NCBI GenBank assembly: GCA_027578815.1
Contig: JANBTH010000131.1
Span: 1 to 32,288 of the forward strand
From: Coemansia sp. RSA 1804
Taxonomy: Eukaryota; Kickxellomycota; Kickxellomycetes; Kickxellales; Kickxellaceae
Direction of reading: 5' to 3'
DNA: 32,288 nucleotides
Shown: one piece after another, positions 27,330 to 32,288 of the stretch
Position numbering within the stretch: the first letter of the stretch is position 1
Layout: the number at the start of each line of letters is the position of its first letter
Program-made: the position numbers and the translations under genes
The notes under the pieces: generated by a model
What the model was told of the DNA's origin: nothing
The model's input: only the letters and a program-made list of their open reading frames with translations
Database searches by the model: none

Positions 27330-29336
27330 ATGCAGACGTTTAGCACAGCAGCTCCTATTGAACATTCTTTAAACTGGTGTCGGCTTTGCAGGACTTGCTT
27401 GACATGCAAACGAAACCCTCGACGCGTTTTTCACAGCGGCAAGTGTAGATGCGAAGAAAAAAGAATTAGTCACAACGCTAAAGAAGTGCAGAAAAATGGC
27501 ACTACCGACTTTCGCTTTCGCCGGCTGAACCATGAGGAGAATAGAGGCCTTGCAAATCTACTTGCTGGCGGAATGCACAGCACAGCGCCCTCTATTGAGC
27601 TTAATCTTGTTAGAGCCAACCTGTGTGGGACTTGTCAACAGCGGCTGCGTCGTGCGGTGGATGCTGCTCGCGAACCTCAAACACATATCGACGCTGATGT
27701 CACTGCCGATTTCCGTCGCCATCGTTCTATCCGTGCAACCATACAAGAAAGTACAGCCAGAGGAGCTTCGCGCTCTGCTTCTATTGCCGTTCCAGTATCC
27801 ACAGCTACCAGCTGCCCGCTACTGCCCCTTCCATGTCAGACTCTGATAGAACAAGACATGGCTAGCCGCATGACCCATCTACAGACGCAGGCTACAAGGG
27901 ATGATCATTTAGCGGAAAGCAATGGCTATGTCCAAACAAGCCAGCAACTCTCATCATCTACAAGCCAAAGCCATTTGCTTTCCATAGCTCAGCATCCACC
28001 GCCTTCTGTCTCTTGCGGCAGTCTCTCGCCCGAGGTTCTGCGCCAGGAAGGGCGCGTTTCATCTACAAGCGCCACTCCAACCAGTACAGGAAGCAAGTTT
28101 GGCTATAGGTAAGTTTTGTTCACACCCCGCCACAGATACACAACTGACTTTAATGATTTGCACTATTTTCCATGGCTTGCTGTTGTTCTATTCTTTGCGA
28201 TAGTGGTGTATGTTATGCCAAAATGGAGCAGACCTATATTTCTATAGGCTTCCCATGTCTGTTGCAAATTGTTTGTCATGTATAGTTATCGTGCACAATC
28301 TGCTGTTATTGTTTTTCGTGCAGACATGCAAATAATCCGCAAATGTGTTATATGCGCCATATTGCCACATTATCCCACACTCACACATAATCTTGTTGTG
28401 CAAAATATGTGGACATCTCCAAACCTCCCCCATGCCACGCATTTCCCAAAAAAAAAACTTTCTTTTGCTATTGTTCCATATTACGTTGAATAAGTAGCTT
28501 AGCCATCCGTTCTTCAAGCCATGCACGGCACTCGTGGCTCTCATTTTCTTATGCTCGCGCGTTTCTTATGTCTGCAACAGGATGTGTTGTCTTTTCTCAA
28601 ATGGCCGTCTCTTAACAAGCTGATCTTGATCAAGAGGCGCTAAATCAGCTGTTAAAGTATAATTTTCATATTGTTATAACCTGCAATTTATAGGGTAATC
28701 AACATAACTGTTGTGGATGCGAGCGGAACGGTATTGTTTGAAGAGAAGACGCTTGACAATATGCCACTATGTGATTTGGTATACTCGTACTATCCAGAAG
28801 CTCCACATTTTTTGCTATTTCGCGACAAAGCTACAGGAACGCTTGTGCCACGACGTGCACCTGTATCTCGACTAGCCTACGTGGGTGGATGTGCAACACT
28901 GATGCTGCAACTGGCCCACGGAATCCCAAAGGCACGCTGGCAATCATCCAGCCAACCATCACCCTTTCGAAATGGTTCCAGCACTATTATGCCAAGCTCC
29001 CTGCCCACATCTTCTGAACCTTATGACTCTCCAGACCGTTCATATAATCAAGAGTCAAACTCTAGTTCGGCGAGAACAACACTGCCACCACTAAGGCCCG
29101 ACAGCAGCAACAATACCATTGGAACGCAAAGATTTCACTCTCTGTCAATATCTCACTTGCTTCATACCACACAATCAGAGCCCAGCCATATTTTTCCCCA
29201 ACCCCAGGACTCTTTTCAGCATACATTGCCGCGCTTGAACTTGCAATCTGCACTGCGCACAACCAATACTCCAGATACAACGTCTTTGCACTCACCGAGC
29301 AAAAGGTTTAGAGCACTGGATGGCTTTAGTCTTTAA
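27330..29336 (+). CDS. Unknown protein A: N-terminal Cys/His domain plus C-terminal beta-grasp-like domain, two exons
   Basis: I do not recognise this family. Exon 1 is 27330-28108 and exon 2 is 28694-29336, giving 473 residues. The N-terminal domain has C17, C20, C23, C26, C39, C41, H48, C99 and C102, with RANLCGTCQQRLRRA at its end, which suggests two bound zinc ions. A Ser/Thr/Gln-rich linker follows (about 110-258). Exon 2 opens with VINITVVDASGTVLFEEKTL, then LCDLVYSYYPEAPHFLLFRD and YVGGCATLMLQLAHG, a strand-strand-helix-strand-strand order reminiscent of ubiquitin-like folds. A low-complexity tail follows. Exon 2 has no nearby ATG, and splicing joins GGC-TAT-AG to G-GTA in frame, which the downstream paralogue supports. 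The start is the first ATG in frame. AATAAA lies at 29465-29470. A regulatory or DNA/protein-binding role is possible but only a guess. Confidence 0.7.
28109..28693 (+). other. Intron of unknown gene A
   Basis: The 585-nt intron has a consensus GTAAGT donor at 28109 and a TTTATAG acceptor ending at 28693. It is phase 2. A TATAAC segment about 17 nt before the acceptor may serve as branch point. Its length is unusual beside the intronless genes to the left. A 74-codon ATG frame inside it (28269-28493) shows no known motif. Confidence 0.7.
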
Positions 29337-29715
29337 CCCTTTTAAAAGTTTTTTTTTACATTTTGTGATCAATTGCTTTTCAGTCTAAGTTTGGACAGAG
29401 CATCTAGCAAATTTCATATTGCAACTATCTCCAAAATGCTGTTAAATCATAAAGGCTTTAGATCAATAAAAATTAAGCACTTTTTATATACCGCCTTTGC
29501 TAATTATTATTTGGCTTTTGCCTAATTCTAAAGAAGAGCTATTTTAAATTCATTTCAGGACGCATGCTTCTTTAAGAGGCAGAATATCATGCTCACTTAA
29601 ATTTCTTTCACAATAACATATACCTTTGCTTATGTCTGTTAACATTTGACCGTGTAATATTCCAAAATCAACAATAAAAAAGTTTTAGTCCTTTGATTTA
29701 TATTTCTCTCTCAAG
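29337..29715. other. Intergenic region between the two unknown paralogues
   Basis: This 379-nt AT-rich spacer lies between the tandem genes. It contains AATAAA at 29465-29470 (likely poly(A) signal of gene A) and another near 29673. A pyrimidine-rich stretch comes just before the ATG of gene B. No gene is visible. Confidence 0.45.
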
Positions 29716-32007
29716 ATGCTGATTCATAGGAAGAACTGGTGCCGTGTTTGCGGTATTTGTCTTACATGTCCTCGCTCAAAGCGATCGCTTTTCCACCAAG
29801 GCCGCTGTTGCTGTGAAGAACGTCAGATAAACCATGTGTCTTCAACAAAAGTCAAAGGAAACATGCTGTTCAGCTTTCGCTATAGGCACCTAAGCGCTGA
29901 TGATATTGATACTCTAGAAGAATTGCGCCCAAAATTTAATTTTGCAACCCCGCCAATAGAAAGGTGCTTGGTTAGAGCCAACATTTGCAGTACATGCCAA
30001 CAGAGACTTCGGAGAGCGCGACTTGCAAAGCAAAAGGGAAATGCTCTAAATATGGATCTTGAAAGGATGAAAAGCAGATTTGACAGCTATGCATCTCACA
30101 GTACATGCTTTTCTGGAGCTTTGCAACCAAAATCTGGAATTCCAGCAGAAAGAGAGCCCAAAATTTCATGTCAGACAAACAGCGCTCTATTTGAAAAAAA
30201 TTTGCACAATGTGTTGACTACTACCGTTTCTGCACTAAGAAGCACATTAGCATATTGTCCAGATAGCCAGAGCAACGGCAAGGACATTGCCAATATGGGG
30301 AGCACACATATAGATTCCTTAAAAAAATCATGCCATGTGGGTTTTCATAGTACCACAACCATCTCACCAGGACAAGCTGGTTTCCATTGCTTGAAAGAGC
30401 CAGAAGATACAATACCTAATAATGATAGCTGTTTTAAAGATCAAACAGACATTTCAAGTTTATGCAACAGCAATAGTAGCGATGCAGAGCTTGATACAAC
30501 ACGCGTTAACCTTAGCGACAATAATGAAAGCTCAATTAGCGTTGAAGAAAACCTGGCACCAACATACCAGACGCAACCCGCTACTCTAGCTTCTGTAGCA
30601 TCCCCGCATTGTCCACCCAGCAGACATTCAGTATTATCTCAACAAAATTCACATCACAGCAAAAGGGAATCATGCTATTGGCAAAGTCAAAGACAAGTGG
30701 GTCGTCTCTGCTCTTTGCACAACAGGTAATTTACATCTGCATACATAAAAGTGTGTCATGGTAAACTGCTAGCTCCAATTTTCTTTGTGCTTGCTATGTT
30801 TACTTGGCATGACTCCTTGATAGTTACTTGTTTGACTTTTCGCATGCATTCGCGCATACATGATCCATTCAGTATCGAGGCTGCATGTGTTTGCTCCTAA
30901 AAATGGCTATAGCCATATTGTCTAATGCTGCATGCAATCATACGCATTTTTGGGAGCAAAACCGGTCATTCTTCTAAATAAAATAGAGAACGATAAAATA
31001 TAATAAGCCAGCCAACACGCTAACTCTGTGTCATGCGACTCCAGTCTATGTTCTCGTTTGCATAAATTAACGCTAATCCTCATTTTGCTAACATTTGCAA
31101 ACCAATGAGCGGTAGTGAGCTTGTAGAGCCCAATGCATAATTCATTTGTTGCTATACTTGTGAGCTTACTTGATCTGGATCTAGCTGGTTCCCCATTTTT
31201 TTGTTTGGTTCCCCTCGCTTGCATTTATCTTTTACCATTTGATTTGGCAAGCCATAGATGTATATGCGCATCCCTGAACAGGGATGCTTATGCGTGGCCT
31301 GCATCTGCAACGTGTACTTATAAAACAACCATCTCTGCATATCAGCAGCATTTAATGGCCTTCTGTCAATATATTATAATACAAGCAAATAATCTATTTG
31401 GGGTTTGCTAAATGATACAATTGCATGTTCTGCAATGTACCATTTGCTCCACTATGAGGGCCCCTGAAAGATAGTCACATCATTATGTACACGCATGACA
31501 ATGCTGCTTGTTTTTTAGTGATCTTTTCTCTGTTAATGGGGTTTAGTACTCTAAACAGAAATGTGATAATATGAACCAGGTTGGAAGATTTCCAGAGTGG
31601 TCGGTTGCCATAAAAAAATCATAAAAGCAACAACAGCAGCAGCCTTTCCTTTAACAAAGTTGATAGTGCTTACGCTTTTCTGTGCTAATTATCCTAGACT
31701 GTTGCGCTTCTTTGTAATCAGTAGTATGGGCCCTAATATTGAATTTCGAGATGCGGCGGATGTTGTTCTTTTCCGAGAGTCAATAAGCAACGACTATATA
31801 CTTGATGACATATTCTACCAATACTGCCCGGATGCCCCACGCGCGCTGCTATTCTATCTCGCCGGCAACGTGGCCATTTCAAAGCACTCTAGCCTGAACA
31901 TGATTTTTGCGAGCTTTGAAGTAAGCCAGCTGCCGATAGTTGTTTGGGTAAGGCTGCCAACTCCGGCTGATCCAAGTCGTTTTCCGCAATGGGAGATTCC
32001 ACAGTAA
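29716..32007 (+). CDS. Unknown protein B: paralogue of protein A, two exons
   Basis: Exon 1 is 29716-30725 and exon 2 is 31722-32007 (or 31725-32007), giving 431 or 430 residues. The N-terminal domain repeats the gene A pattern: C9, C12, C15, C18, C31, C33, H40, C91 and C94, with identical spacing between the cysteines and the histidine, and ends VRANICSTCQQRLRRA. Sequence outside these blocks has diverged strongly. The linker is longer (about 102-335) and Ser/Asn-rich. Exon 2 (NIEFRDAADVVLFRES, LDDIFYQYCPDAPRALLF, PIVVWVRLP) parallels gene A exon 2 but stops soon after the domain, with no long tail. The intron position and phase match gene A. The start is the first ATG, six residues before the first conserved Trp-Cys. 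Function is unknown; the tandem arrangement points to local duplication. Confidence 0.68.
30726..31721 (+). other. Intron of unknown gene B with tandem acceptor
   Basis: The 996-nt intron has a GTAATT donor at 30726 and ends at CAG (31721) or TAG (31724), a CAGTAG tandem acceptor. It is phase 2, as in gene A. It contains a 92-codon ATG-started frame (31133-31411) with a hydrophobic N-terminus but no recognisable motif, which I leave uncalled. Confidence 0.62.
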
Positions 32008-32288
32008 ACAGCAAGGATCAAATCCGGTTCCATTCATATCAATTATATGTCTTTTTCCTGGTTGATATACCACTCCAAATGTTAAAGGAATCTGATAATG
32101 AAATGCAAAAAAAAAATATTGCTAATTATCATGATGATAGCGAGATGCGCGGAATCAAAGGATGATAAAAGTAGTTGTGCGCCATAGCCATATCAGCACT
32201 ATTCTATCGTCTCTTTCTTTTCTTCCCGACGCCGCTTAACATCCCAGTTGTACACACGTGCTGTGTTAACTTCCATGGTTGTTATCTG
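32008..32288. other. 3' flank of unknown gene B to the window end
   Basis: This 281-nt AT-rich segment contains a run of nine A residues near 32107-32115. I see no further gene start on either strand. Confidence 0.4.

Noticed and set aside
31133..31411. 92-codon ATG-started ORF with hydrophobic N-terminus inside the intron of unknown gene B
   Set aside because: No motif is recognisable and it sits in an AT-rich intron; a nested gene would need transcript evidence.

Overview
This window reads as nuclear DNA of an early-diverging fungus. The genes are compact and mostly intronless, with GT-AG introns where introns occur and CT-rich tracts in front of several start codons. The gene set is fungal (PPxY arrestin adaptors, a Zn2Cys6-type cluster protein, Spo7, an LCB3-type phosphatase), but it also holds an Integrator subunit (INTS7) and a NOL11-like protein, which one would not expect in an ascomycete yeast. 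Kickxellomycotina or another zygomycete-grade lineage is my best inference; nothing in the window proves it.

Left part (1-9.1 kb, GC-rich): the 3' end of an alpha-arrestin gene, then ketopantoate reductase (-), sulfite oxidase (+), aspartate-semialdehyde dehydrogenase (+), a UBA4/MOCS3 sulfur-carrier activating enzyme (-) and a second, complete alpha-arrestin (-). The two arrestins are paralogues in opposite orientation on either side of four metabolic genes. MOCS3-type enzymes support molybdenum cofactor synthesis and sulfite oxidase uses that cofactor, so the two may be functionally linked.

Middle (9.7-24.3 kb): a small Zn2Cys6-like protein (-), FKBP12 (-), a Spo7-like Nem1 phosphatase regulator (+), a NOL11/Utp8-like SSU-processome protein (-), a sphingoid base phosphate phosphatase (+), INTS7 (+) and acetoacetyl-CoA synthetase (-, one 152-nt intron placed by family alignment). 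A 28-codon ORF with a UBZ4-like zinc-knuckle pattern lies in the short gap between the Spo7-like and NOL11-like genes.

Right part (24.3-32.3 kb, AT-rich): about 3 kb without a recognisable gene, followed by two tandem paralogous two-exon genes that I cannot assign to a known family. Each encodes an N-terminal Cys/His domain with strictly conserved spacing, a low-complexity linker, a phase-2 intron of several hundred bases at the same place, and a C-terminal domain whose strand/helix pattern suggests a beta-grasp fold. This pair is the best candidate for something undescribed.
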